Assembly (NCBI GenBank): GCA_012184525.1
Contig: WOFQ01000009.1
Span: 682,001-746,000, forward strand
Source of the DNA: Xenoacremonium recifei
Taxonomy: Eukaryota > Ascomycota > Sordariomycetes > Hypocreales > Nectriaceae
Direction of reading: 5' to 3'
Length of the DNA stretch: 64,000 bases
The stretch's first letter is position 1, and each line of letters starts with the position of its first letter. The translations under genes were made by a program, and so were the position numbers. The notes below the pieces were generated by a model. The model did not search any database. It worked only from the letters and a program-made list of their open reading frames with translations, and had not been told where the DNA came from. Shown in pieces: positions 23,964-36,137 of this stretch.

Positions 23964-26900
23964 TCAATTGCTGAAAGACGGTTAGTACAATGCCTACGAT
24001 ATCCAACAAGGTCACTTACTAAATTGCCAACGGGGCAACGCCATCAACCTGATAGCCCCAGTTGCCGTTGTGCTCCTCAGTAAGAAGCCAATCATACGGA
24101 AACTGCACAATGTTCCCCTGCACCATGTTCAAAAGCTCCTCGGCATCAGCACGAGACGGCATGTCATCAGTAGTAATGCCACGTCGGCTGTTCTTAGTAG
24201 TCGCACGCCGACGTCGCTTCACCGACCCAATTTGGCCTGGTGCAGGCGCATTTGTCTCACGAGATGATGGCTTTTCCAGCGTCGAAAATGTCGTTCGGCG
24301 ATCTCTGCTCTTCGTGCTTGTCTGAGGCTCCAAGTATCTGCCATTTGTCTCTGCAAAGGCCGGGAAAGGAACGTCGCCCTGGGAATAAACGGGCGAAGGC
24401 GCTTCAATCGGATGTTGCGTATCGACGGCATTCTCGGTATCAAGAGTCGGGTGTTGCATCGGCATCTTACCCTTCTCACCGTTCTCTTCTGGTTGCTTCT
24501 CGTTCAGCTCGCCCTCCTCCTGATCCGGAATGATGATCTTGGGCTTTTCCTCATCATGACCAACAAATGGTATCTTGTCTGTCACCTTGCCCACGAGTCT
24601 ATCCGTCTCGCCTCCCACCGCCTTGAGTAACACCTCCGGTCCAGGGGCACTAACCCCAGCACCGGCCGAAGTCGAAGTGCGATGGTGGACTTCGGGCTTC
24701 ACTTCCGGATCATCTTGCTTCCCGCGACCCTCCATACTCTCACGGAACTTTCGAGAATAACTCATGTACTCCCGATAGTCGCTCCAGGTGAGCACCTCAG
24801 AGTCTGGCATGCAGCGAAAGATCCTGCGGTACAGTTTCGTGTTGTTCTGCGCCGCGCGGTTCCAAATATCGTCGATGAATGCAGGATCAATAGGGTCACG
24901 CATACAATCTTTATCAATATGCGCCATTTGAATATCCGCAGCCATTGGATGGAAGGCTCCGGTCGTTGCGCGTCCTGACTCAGGGTCAATATGCAGGGGA
25001 GGGCCTCCAATATCTGTGTCGTCCAAAAGGGGGAGAGTTGGCAGCATAGCGGTTCGCGGAAGACCAAGCTGCTCCGTGGTCCTCCTAGTCATGGCCGGCA
25101 TAGGAGGCAAAATGTCAGAGTTACCGGGATTCGGGTCCAGATATCTGTTCTCAGGTAGGAAGGCAGGCTCATGAGGTTCCCCTGGGGCATCCAGAGTCCC
25201 TTTACCTTCGCTCAGGACGTTGCTGACTAGAACTTCTCTGCCGTTGACAATGACGGAATCACGACCTCCAGCTAGACCAGACTTCTCTGCACTCTTCCAA
25301 CGGTCAGGCCCATAACCTGTCACGTCTAATTCATGCTCTTTGTTGCCTGTCACTCGAGGATCTGACTCCTCGGGCTCGTCCGAGGAAGAAGATGATGATG
25401 ACGATGACGAGTTCTCGTCCAATTCCTGAGCCCGAGTGATGTCGAGGTCATGGTTAAAGCTCGGGACCCGAACCTTATCAGGCCGTGCTTGGAGCCCAGC
25501 TGGTGTGTTGCTCCCTGAAGCCATATCCTCATTGTAGATATCGTCCATCTGCTGTTCGAAATCCTGGCGATCCATCTCCGCCTGGCGTTCTTGCTCCAGA
25601 ATCTCATCGACATCGAGTCCCAGATGCTCACGCATCAAACGGAGACGAAGTGTATGGGCGAAACGGCCGACTTGGTAGGGTTTCCCTGCCATGGTGGACC
25701 AGATCATGTCAGTATCTCTCACAATAGCTGCACACTCTGAGTCTCGAGAACCCAGCATGGATCGCTCGTTGATGTTCGCCGATCCGATGAGGGCGACCCG
25801 ATCGTCCACGATGATAGTCTTGGCGTGAATATAAAGTTGCTCTGTCACAAGGACATCGTTGCCGAGAATTCCCCATTGTCGCAAAGAGTAGAAAGAAATG
25901 TACTCCTCTGGATCAATTCCTGCCGTTCGAAGTCTGCCAAAGATCGAATGCTCTCCTCGGCATATACTGCGGAACTGGCACATCAGGATCAATCGAACAC
26001 TGGTTCCTTCTTGCTCGTCGACTGTATTCTGGAAGCCAGGCATCAGCGGGATGACAATCACGCAGCGCCACTCTTCCTCATTCTCATGGGCCTTGATGAT
26101 GCGCTCAACCAAGGCGTCGCCAATTCGGTTGTTGACTCGCGTGCCATAGACTTCAGTTGATGTGATGAAGAACTGGTTCTCCATGTACACGAAATGATCC
26201 GAATCCTCAATCATTTTGATGTACGCGTTCTGAATGCTGTGTTCGGTCTCTTCAATACCAAGAGACCAGGCTGTTGCGGAACGAAGGATTTGAACTTCAC
26301 ATGTGCCAGTCAATCCCAAGGCCTCCAACTCGTCAATATTAGCGTCAGGGGCGGGGAGTAAGAAAGGCAAGGGGCGAGTTGGCTTCCGTCCTCGGCGGAG
26401 ATAATTCCAGCGCTGGACAAAATGCCTGGTCAGATCCCGAGCAGGTTGTCCAACAACTTGCATCGATACATCGTGCCACGGCATGCGAGGCACACGACTT
26501 CGGTCGTACATCTCTTCGTAAGGCTCGTTCAGCCTGAAGAAATCCTGCACTCTGGGGTTGGAGTAGTCCTTGCCGGGGAACAACTGGCAGTGCTCTGCGT
26601 CTTTGGGCAACTCGGACATCTCAAAACCAGTCGGTTTGTCGTCGACGATGGGATGTTGAGGGCAATCCCATCGGCCAAAGCAAAGATCAATACCGCCGAC
26701 AAACGCAACATCATGATCCACGATGCAGATCTTCTCGTGATGTGCAAAAAAGAACTGGTTCTTCTTGAACTGATTCGGTGATCGCTGCACAAAGATGTTG
26801 GGATGCAAGTTAAGCAAGGAGAATTTGGTGTACTCAGAATCGATGGGGATAGCGGCCTCGACGTTTCTGTAGATTATGACGAAGATCTTGACGCCCTCTC

Positions 26901-29487
26901 TGGCCTTCTTTTGAAGTAGTCGGTCAAGCCGCCACTTCTGACTGATGGCAGCTGGTCGCCTCATGTACAGTTCGGGGCTCAACCACCAGTCATGGATGTA
27001 AATGACATCCTTGGCCATGTTGATCGCTCGGGAGACATTCCACATGTAATCTCGCCCATCAACCAGCCATTGGGCGAAGACACCTTGTCTGACCGGAGAA
27101 AAGCTGTCGAACCGCTTCTTCTCGTACCATGCAGTCTGTTTCAACATCTCATTGATGGAGTCTTCAAATTGCTTCATGACTCCCTGGTTACGAGAGAACA
27201 GTCGCACCTTGCGCTCGGAAGTGTGTAGCGTGAGAGTATGGTGTCTCTCAGGTGGTGTATCAACAGTCAAGTCGATCTCGGCCTTTTTGCCCTTGGAGCC
27301 AATCTTTTTGAGCGCATTTCGTTTGGAAACAATGCTGAACTTGGAGTCGACGAGGTAAACGTCATAAATGTTCATATTCTCCGGGGATTCCACACAAACG
27401 ATATAACTCTGGCGAACAAGGAACCACTTGCGACTATGCCGTGCGATAACCTTGGCCGGAGTCAATACTCGTCGGAAATCGAGGCCCTTGGAAGACTGAA
27501 TGTGAAGATAGCCTTCTTTGCCATGATAGCTTCCCTCGGCAGCTAGTCGAACTCCTAGGGCGGAGAGCTCTAGGAAACGGCAAAGTCGGTTGCTGTCTGC
27601 CCTGAACATGAGCCACCGGATCATCTCGGAGAGGTACTTCTCGAGGCTTCTGCGTTGCTTATCCACATAGCGTTGTCGACGTGTTACCAGATCCATCACC
27701 GGGGTGCCTAGGCCTTCGGCATTGGACATCTCGCCTGGATCAGTGATATTGGTTGAGCGTCGTCTCATGCCAAGTAAATTTCTCGACTTTTTTCTCGGGA
27801 GAGCATTGGGATCAAGGTCACTCATCATCCTGTCCTCGCCGCCTTCGGGCGCCGTAACTTCTCCTGCCGTCTCCTCTCCCTGGGGATTTTCATGCTCCTC
27901 CTCGTCACTGCGGTCATTCTTATTTCGACTGCTTCGAAGATATGGGAAGGCTCCGTAGGGAAAGTTGGGTTGCTTTGGTCGGGCGCCGAGGTCTAGGCGG
28001 CCCGGCATGTATTTGTCGTTGTTGATGGCGAACTTGTAGCGGAGATGGAGATTGTAGATGTCTCTAAGCGTCCGACTAATCGTCCAACTCATTCTGCTTG
28101 GACCGCTGCCATATTCCAGCTCGATGGTGAAAATCCAATGTCGGTCCTTGTCGTCGTCAGGGATAGGGCAACTGTCCTTGATCTGTAGCTTGAGCTGCTC
28201 CAGCAGAACTGGGATCCTCTTATTCCCATGTTCATCTCGCTGGATCATGCTTGCAAACATCAACACAGCTGGCGCACCAGCCCTAAGTTCCGCCATAAGC
28301 TCTGCCGATTTGAAATAGTCGAACCTATCCTCCTTCTTCTGTCGAAGTAGTTTCAATGTATTTTTGACTTGCTTCCATTTCTGGGCACCAAAAGTAGAAG
28401 CTCTTTCTGAATTGAAGAATGGGCGTTTGGGAGTCATGGCATCGCCATCAGAGACGCCGCCGCCGCCAAAGACGGTGATTCGACGAAGATGTCCCATCCT
28501 TCGACCGACAGCGGCTTGGTTTTCAGCCTCTTCCTCGTCCTCGCCAGGAGGCCGCATCGACAGGTGCATCAGAGAGTTGCCTCTTCGATACGTCCTGTCT
28601 CGAAGTTGATCACGGCCTTCTCCCTCCGACAGACCGTGTCCGATATCATTAGCGTCAGGCATACTGGCACGGCGTCGGAGAAAGCGGTCGTAGGTACCAA
28701 TGATACTCGAGTCGGTAGGTGTCCGTTTGGGTGTCGATGGTGATGAGCCATTCTGAGTCTTGGACCGCCGCATCTTGCGTTTGGCCTTTTTCAACTTGTC
28801 AGAGGAGGTTCCATTTGCTTCATCGGCCGTCTCCTCCGCGTCCGCATCAGCATCAGTATCCTCCTCTGTCAACGTATCAGGGATACCACGGTTCGATCGT
28901 CCTCCGTTTATGGGAGAGTTGGTCATGGACTGAGAGCCCATTTCCGGATTCACGGTAGGAGACTTGGGCATCTGCAACCCGGAGCTATTTGCGAGAGCCT
29001 TCAGCTTCGACATTAAAGACGGTGTTCTACCCTTTCCAGGGGTTTCAGGCTCCTCCCAGGAAGCTTGGCGAGAATGGGCCGGTGCTGGCGAACCCAGAAA
29101 GTCTGGCCGAGCAAACTGAACACTCCGCCTTTCGGTCAGAGGCTGCCCATCATTCGAGCTCGCTGCATCTTTGGTGGTAACATCCCGCAAGCTTGAAGGG
29201 CGTTGTTTGCGAGCCGGACTCAGCCTAGCCGGGACAGATTTGGTGTCTGTTATTGAAGCAGCCGGCGAGTCCTGGTGCGGCGACCCTCCATTCCAATAAT
29301 CCCGTGCTTCGGTTGTAGAGCTCTGGGCATCGGGAGTTGCTGTCTTGAGGTCGACCGCAGGGAGCAGCGTCTTCTCGGATGGCTTCGAAGGCGGATCTTC
29401 GGGGTCTCTATTCGCGTCGGCTGGTGACGCAGCTCGGGGGCTTCTCGTCATGGGGGAGATGGACACATCGTGCGACGCTTCGGCCAT
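23964..29487 (-). CDS. SPO14: Phospholipase D (Spo14/PLD1 type) with PX, PH and two HKD motifs
   Basis: A 5,468-nt exon (24020-29487) plus a 7-nt terminal exon (23964-23970) gives 1,824 residues. The start is the first in-frame ATG (MAEASHDVSISPM). An unstructured Ser/Pro-rich N-terminus (1 to about 430) precedes a PX domain (about 450-580), a PH domain (about 650-790) and the catalytic core. HKD1 (HHEKICIVDHD) is near 917 and HKD2 (HAKTIIVDDR) near 1220. The last 500 residues are low-complexity apart from a conserved region around 1550. The enzyme hydrolyses phosphatidylcholine to phosphatidic acid and is regulated by PI(4,5)P2; in yeast it serves sporulation and secretion. The terminal intron (23971-24019) has GTAAGT, CTAAC and TTTCAG, and splicing changes the end from LAI-stop to LAIYN-stop. 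Confidence 0.95.
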
Positions 29488-32286
29488 TATGACCGGTCGG
29501 ATTTGGGATACGGCGGTCGCGGTGTGAGGGCTCCAACTCTCAAATCGTCTGCTGTGGGACGGAGAGGTAGGGAGACGCGGATGGTCGGTATTCACTGGAA
29601 GAAAGCCGTCGTTCGATGCAACATGCTGGAGCTGCAGACCCGAATGCCCGTATGTATTCTGGCCTCGGTCGGCGTTCAGTTTCGGTGTGCAGCAGAAATG
29701 GGGCGCGAAATGGTCATTCGGTGCACCTCCTGGCGAGATGTCGTCAGGTGTGCTCGTCACCAAATTCCGGGATACGCGGGTGCAGCTGGAGCTCAAGGAG
29801 TCGCGGAACAGCCAGTATAACAGCGTTCTGCCACAGCGTCAATTGTTAAACGGGTCCCCAGGCTTCAGCTGATCAACCGCTGTGGGAAAGTCACAGGCGA
29901 TTGATGATGCAACGTTGGGGTTCTTCTCAACGTCTGCAATCGTTCGCAGCTCGTGGGTTGGGCAGGAGGTTGCTCTGCGCATGGAGATTGGACAAACGGA
30001 GTTCAGCTCAGGCTAGCCAGGGAGGGCGGGATTGCTGGACAAGGGGCGACCCGCGCGTCGGTCCATGAGGAGGTCCTAGCGGCTGATTTTAGGGGACTTG
30101 ACGCCTGTAGCGGGACCGTTTCAGCGCTCAAGCAGGCCTGGGCGGCTAGACCCAGGCCATTGTGACGGATGAATTAAAGATCTCATCAACCCTGGACCCT
30201 GGCTGATGAATACTTTAAAATTGATTGTCGGTTTCGAGTCTTAATGGGCTCGTGACGATCGAAGCGAGGGGTGAGTATCTTTTGCTGAAATGCTTGAGGG
30301 TTCTTGGTAGTCATGGCCGCAGTTCATGACATCCTCACCTACACTCATCCTAGCCACATTTCATGTTTCTTCACCCCGAAGTTCTGGACCATTCCCCAAC
30401 TAACCCATCTCAGTGCCACGCGAAATGAGTTGTGGCTCGGGCGCGTGCGCGGGCGTGTCTAAGATGAGGCCCTCGTCAAGGGTCTATGACGAGACAACTT
30501 TCCGTGGTGCTCGGCTGCGACAGAGTCATGAATTCCTGTCCGACTTCCGTATCCCGGAGAAACTCCATAGGTGCATTCTTGTCATGTGATATCAGTATGC
30601 ACTGAACACCTATTTGCCGGGAACCTAACTCCTATTATCAGAGGGTCTGACGCTTGATTGGGTTTACTGTATCAGACGAAGCGGGGAGAAAGTGTGTCTT
30701 CTCAGAAGTTATGAGGACGCCAAAAACCTTTACTAATCGCACGAACAAATAACACGGGCTCCAATGCAATAGATTGAACTTCTAAAGCAAGCTTCTCACA
30801 TCCATCGCTTATTACGTACCCTTCAGTTGATCCTAGGTGATGACTCTGCAATCCGGGCCCTGGTCCAGCGCCGTGCTTGTATCCAAGATATCCACGGAAC
30901 GCCAACCTACAGCATACTACGGGCAGCCACCGGCTGTCATTCAAGCAAATATTCTCCACGACACAAGCATACTTCTCTCTAATTAGCCTTTTCAATGAGC
31001 TTTGTCACGAAAATGGAGACACACGATTACCCAATTATACCCAATTGAAGAAATGCCACCTTGTTGGTTGGTATTCCTAGCACGCAAGCTCGTTTCTTAC
31101 TCTCGAGGTCAGCGTAGAATCCACGCACACCAGCAGGCAGCGTACAGAAACTGCCCTCAAGGCTCAAGGTCATATGAATAAATCAAAGGGAGAATTGCTT
31201 CTACACTACGAATGACCGAGCTTCTTTTCGACAAGTGACTCTCCTGAGGTTGGGACGAGGTTTCGTCCACTGTCTCGCCGAGGGACCGAGGGATCTGGAA
31301 CCTGCCCTTTTGTGCTTCGGAAAACGTAACAATGGCGGTGTGAGCTTGGTGCCGGCCATTCCGTTGAGCACATCAGGTTCCGTTCCTCTCTCTTCTCGAG
31401 GTTTCTTGGGTGGCCAAGACGGAATCCGGCGGAGGGCGGGCGTCTCCTTCTCGCCATGATACCTGCTAGGACACCCTGGGAGTCATCACCAACCCACGAT
31501 CCATCAAAAGTCCTTCATGACGTGACAGTTGCCGAGTGTTCAGCCGAGAGATCAGGATTCAGGTTGCTTCAAAGAGGGCCGCTAGCCAAGTTCCTCGGTC
31601 TTCGGGCATCTTGAAGCTGACGACGGGACATCTGGAGAGAACTTTTGAACCCGAATACGTCAACGCCGAGCGCGGGATGCCTCCTCCAGCTGCGATGGTC
31701 GTCGGAGCTCGTCAGTGTCGAGGCCTAGCCGGACGCACGATTCGTATAGCAAAACCTTGGGGTGAGGCTCAAACCACAGCTGGGTGGATTCCCCAGACCG
31801 TGCCCGGAGCAGGGCTGGTCGAGGGCATTCGCACCATGCCACGAAGGGAAATGGAGATCGCTATACGAATCGTGCAGCGGCCCCCAAACTGGCGCGGTAC
31901 TTGGGCTTCAGGCGTACGCTCCGCCGAAACGCAAGTACTAGGTCCCCGCTGCCCCTGAAGACCCTCAACGCCATCACCCGGTGATCCTGCCCACAAGTCA
32001 ACAAAACGGCGGCCGCTGATTGGCTCCCACGCCGACAGCTCAGCGCGCCAATAGAACAACACCTCCATCTCCAGAAAGCGGCCACACAAACCCTTCCATC
32101 GCAGGCTCAGGCTGGGCATCCCGACGGTCTCCTCCCCCTCGCAGCATCAGCAGCGCGCTCGTCTCGCTGCGTGACACCGCCTCAGGTCTGCGTGAGACAC
32201 TCCCGCGCCTTTTTCTCCTGTGCCGGCAGTGCGCCGCGACGGTCGCCTCCGCCCCCAGCTTCAGCTCTCGCTGCCCACCGCTCGTC
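29488..32286. other. 2.8-kb divergent intergenic region PLD (-) / ERG4 (+)
   Basis: It contains the promoters of both flanking genes. No convincing gene was found; open frames near 31.5-32.1 kb have no recognisable content. A perfect 16-bp inverted repeat lies at 31736-31875 and is listed separately. Confidence 0.5.
31736..31875. repeat. Perfect 16-bp inverted repeat with 108-nt spacer
   Basis: The left arm GCACGATTCGTATAGC is at 31736-31751 and its exact reverse complement is at 31860-31875. Flanks and spacer are not symmetrical, and no target-site duplication is obvious. It lies about 450-585 nt before the ERG4 start codon. It could be a paired binding site, a hairpin-forming element or the relic of a small inverted-repeat element. 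Confidence 0.8.
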
Positions 32287-32294
32287 TATAAAAG
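32287..32294 (+). promoter_or_regulatory. TATA box candidate immediately before ERG4
   Basis: TATAAAAG is a perfect TATA consensus but lies only 34 nt before the assigned ATG. A TATA-directed start would give an almost leaderless mRNA or miss that ATG, so either it is unused or it drives a shorter form. Confidence 0.4.
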
Positions 32295-32320
32295 GGTGCC
32301 TCGAGCCCGAGTTGCCCAAC

Positions 32321-34457
32321 ATGAGTGCAAGATATTCGCTACGGCAAACGCCCAGGTACGTGACAAGAGCACCAGTCGCACCTTTCTCTCGCGCCTGTCT
32401 TCCTCTGCGCGCCTTTTGCTTTCCAATTGGCCCTTGGTCGCGGGACAGGTCGGGCAGGCGTCGAATGAGAGGCGAGACGGGCTGTAGTTGCATATTTTTC
32501 TTCCTCTCCCGACCGCCTAGAGCAAGCCCTACCCCTCTCTCCCTGTTGAGGGCAGATATCTCGGCGGGTTATCATATTATGCTGGGCCTTGGCTGACTTG
32601 ACCCCTCTCGTCCAGGAAAAAGGAGTTGTTCGAGGGCATGGTCGAGACCCCCTCAACACGTCGAACAACGCGCCGCCAATCCTCAATCACGCCCGCACCA
32701 GAAGACGCCGACCACGACTCCAGCTCCGCCACCGAGACCGCTCCCCGCGCCCGCACAACCCGCCGACGCACCGCCAAGTTCATCGAGAACATCAGCGAGG
32801 ACGACGACACCATGGCCGTCTCGAAGCGTCACACCAACGGCAAGGACACGGCTGCCGCTGTCAGCTCTGCGCCGGAGCCTGTCCCGCAACAGGCTGAGGT
32901 CAAGACGGACGGCGTCCCCAAGGATGCCCACATCATTGACGGCTGGCGACCTGGCCAGGACCCCAAGGTCGACTACTCGGGCGAGTTCGAGTTCGGGGGC
33001 TCCTTCGGCACCAGCATGATGATGATCTTCTTCCCCATCCTCATGTGGTACATGTGGGCAGGCGCCACCTACTACGATGGCAAATTCCCCTCACGTGCCC
33101 CCGGCCAGTCCTGGGCCGACTTCGGTGCCCATCTGTTTGATCTTGTCTACACCGGCGCGTTCCCCCATGCCAAGGCCTGGATCTGGTACTGGACCTACCT
33201 CGTCGTCGAGGGCGCCTTCTACTGTCTGCTGCCCGGTGTCTGGGGCTACGGCAAGCCGCTGCCTCATGAGGGCGGCAAGCAGCTCAAGTACTACTGCAAT
33301 GCCTACATCAGCCTGTACACCACGCTCGCCGTCCTGGCTGGTCTGCACTTCTCCGGCATCTGGCCCATGCAGACCGCCATTGACGAGTTCGGCCCCCTTC
33401 TGTCTGTTGCCATCCTTAGCGGCTTCATTGTCAGCATTGTCGCGTACTTCTCGGCTCTCTACCGAGGCAAGCAGCACCGCATGACGGGCCACTTCATCTA
33501 TGACTTCTTCATGGGTGCTGAGCTCAACCCTCGTCTGTTCGGCATTCTTGACTTTAAGATGTTCTTCGAGGTTCGCATGCCTTGGTACATCCTTCTGATT
33601 CTGAGCTTGGGAGCTGCTGCCCGTCAGCATGAGCTTTACGGCTATGTCTCTGGCGAGGTCTGGTTCCTCGTCATGGCTCACTTCCTGTATGCCAACGCTT
33701 GCGCCAAAGGCGAGGAGCTCATCATCACTACCTGGTAAGCTTGTCTTCTATATCCAACACAATGCGAACATAATACTGACCTTCTCAGGGATATGTACTA
33801 TGAGAAATGGGGTTTCATGCTCATCTTCTGGAACCTGGCTGGTGTCCCTCTCTCGTACTGCCACTGCACCATCTACCTGGCCAACCACCACCCTGACGTC
33901 TACCGCTGGAACCGCTGGATTCTTGCCGCCATGTACATCTGCTACCTTTTCTGGTACTGGGTCTGGGACAGCTGCAACAGCCAGAAGAACCGCTTCCGCG
34001 CTTCGGAGCGAGGCCAGATTGTCTGGCGCAAGACCTTCCCCCAAGTCCCCTGGCAGACCGTCAAGAACCCCAAGACCATCAAGACCCCTCAGGGTACCAT
34101 TCTCGTGGATGGCTGGTACGGGTTGGCTCGCAAGATTCACTACACTGCCGATGTCTGGTTTGCCGTGTCCTGGGGCCTGATTACGGGCTTTGAGTAAGTC
34201 ACCACATAAGGATATCTACCCTCGAGACAGCACTAACAACCAGTAGGAGCCCGTTCCCCTGGTTCTACCCCGTCTTTTTCGTCTGCATGATCGCCCACCG
34301 TGCCTGGCGAGACATCACGCGTTGCCGCACCAAGTACGGTGACGCCTGGCTCGAATACGAGCGACGGGTTCCTTACCTCTTCATCCCGGTAGGTCTTCCA
34401 ACTCTGCAAAGCACACGCACTTCCGCCACTAACACCGTGTCTTAGTATGTCATCTAA
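32321..34457 (+). CDS. ERG4: ERG4, delta(24(24(1)))-sterol reductase
   Basis: Exons 32321-32355, 32616-33734, 33789-34193, 34247-34388 and 34446-34457 give 570 residues. The first exon joins to read MSARYSLRQTPRKKELFEG. A charged cytosolic tail (to about 120) precedes multiple membrane segments of the ERG4/ERG24 family. Diagnostic motifs are MYYEKWGFMLIFWNLAGVP and, at the end, AHRAWRDITRCRTKYGDAW and YLFIPYVI. The last three residues and stop sit on a 12-nt exon. Erg4 uses NADPH to reduce the C24(28) double bond in the last step of ergosterol synthesis, in the endoplasmic reticulum. ERG24 (C-14 reductase) shares the fold, but the C-terminal motifs favour ERG4. Confidence 0.93.
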
Positions 34458-35280
34458 AGCAGAGACAAGAACATGCCGAACATGTGGACATGCTGAACAT
34501 GCTGAATATGGCACCTTGCTGCATCGCGAATTCTTTTCGACTGCAAATATTCAGAATAAACCTTGCTACGGAATGATGAGTTCCTGCCATTATGAAGATG
34601 ATGAGGGAAGCAGTTTTAAAAAGGAGGTTGAGTATCTTAGTAGAATCGAGGGAGTGCGTTATTGGGGGTTTGGGGGCATTGAAAAAGAGAAATACCGGAT
34701 TTTAATGCTATGTACTTGATTTATACCCAATAATTAATTATTTGATATTCACGTTCTTTAACAAAATCTCGACTTCAGAGCGATGAATGAATGAATGGTG
34801 GACTTGATACTCACGGTACGTCACTAGAGCTGATGGGTCTGTTAGCAAAGAAAGGGGAAGGCCCATCGCCAATCACAATTCCGGCAGCACAACGTGTCCA
34901 GAAGCTCACGGGACCCAGACACAGAGAGCGATAGCACAAGAAAAATGTTCGCGTCAGCGTACAATACATGCCAGGCCCTTCACCAGTCTATGCGAAAACC
35001 ACCCAACAGGAATAAAGCGCACGTTGCCACTAGTTTTACATATACCCTTCCATCTTCTCCGAATCAATTGATTACCTGGACCCGCATTGGGGTAAACCCA
35101 TACCAAAGTCAGCGCCCATCACCAAAGCTCCATCTCGTTCTTTGCTCGACTATATAGTTATGCCGAGGCAGATTTGTTGTCGTCGTTGTTCCAAAATTGT
35201 CTTGCCCTGCGAGGGGAAACAGCCCATGCTGGTGGAGTGGATTGTCAAGCTGTTTCCCAGATACGTCGCATCGCGTCGAT
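34458..35280. other. Convergent 3' spacer ERG4 / vma-3
   Basis: 823 nt of AT-rich sequence holding both 3' UTRs. Directly after the ERG4 stop is a degenerate 9-bp tandem repeat (listed separately). No gene was seen. Confidence 0.55.
34469..34510. repeat. Degenerate 9-bp tandem repeat (GAACATGCT) in the ERG4 3' UTR
   Basis: Five consecutive units, GAACATGCC, GAACATGTG, GACATGCT, GAACATGCT and GAATATG, start 12 nt after the ERG4 stop codon. Confidence 0.75.
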
Positions 35281-36137
35281 TTACTCGCAGCTGGCGTTCA
35301 GCGTCGCCTTGGAGTTCATGAGCAGGGCAACGATGAGACCGTAGAGACCTATTATTAATGTTTAGCACAGAGCCACATGTGATGAATACAGATATCAACA
35401 TACCCAAGACTTCGGCGAAAATGAGAATCAGAATCATTCCGACGAAGAGACGGGGCTGCTGGGCAGTTCCTCGGACACCGGCATCACCAACAATACCAAT
35501 AGCGAAACCAGCGGCGAGACCAGCAAGGCCGACAGCGAGACCAGCACCGAACTGGATGAAGCCAGTGTACAGGGGAAGATCCTGCTTCAGGCCATCGGAG
35601 ATAAGGACAGAGACGACGAGACCGTAGATACCGATAATACCAGCCATAATGACGGGGACAATGTCTATAGATGGTCAGCGCAACTTGCCACCAAACCCTG
35701 ATAGATAGGACACCTTACTCTTGACGATAAGGTCAGGTCGGAGGACACCCATGGCAGCAATGCCGACACCAGACTTGGCGGTACCGTAGGAGGCACCCAT
35801 GCAGGTGAAGACGATGGCGCAGGTGCAGCCCATAGCACCGAAGAAGGGCTGCGAGATGGTTAGCTGGATTCATATCGATGGCGCGCTGGTGTTTTGGAAG
35901 CAATCAAGGGCGGACGAGATTGGTGACGTCGTTCGGGGGAGCGGTTGGGGACTAACCGAGTAGACGGGGCTGTGAAAACGACAGTGTTAGCTTCAATCTT
36001 TCTTCTAGAAGTTGCTCCGAGACGCCGTCGTCGATTCAAGCTGATTTGGCGATGCCAGGAGCTCCGATGGATGCAGCGAAAGCTTGATGACGACGGCAAG
36101 GAGGCGCGCGCCCGACGTACCAGTATTCGGAGACCAT
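35281..36137 (-). CDS. vma-3: V-type ATPase 16-kDa proteolipid subunit c
   Basis: Minus-strand exons 36121-36137, 35957-35969, 35719-35848, 35404-35664 and 35281-35348 give 162 residues. The first two exons are 17 and 13 nt and encode only MVSEYCPVYS. Four membrane helices follow: PFFGAMGCTCAIVFTCMGAS, IVPVIMAGIIGIYGLVVSVL, GLAVGLAGLAAGFAIGIVGD and [20 protein letters not shown]. The proton-carrying glutamate is in IFAEVLG. Subunit c forms the rotating membrane ring of the vacuolar H+-ATPase, which acidifies the vacuole and endosomes. Length and sequence match fungal Vma3. The gene is divergent from SNU13. Confidence 0.96.

Noticed and set aside
30215..30245. A tRNA B-box-like GGTTTCGAGTC
   Set aside because: No matching A box or cloverleaf stems were found around it.
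31536..31958. A 140-codon frame overlapping the 16-bp inverted repeat
   Set aside because: It has no motifs, and it lies in a promoter region where both strands are open.
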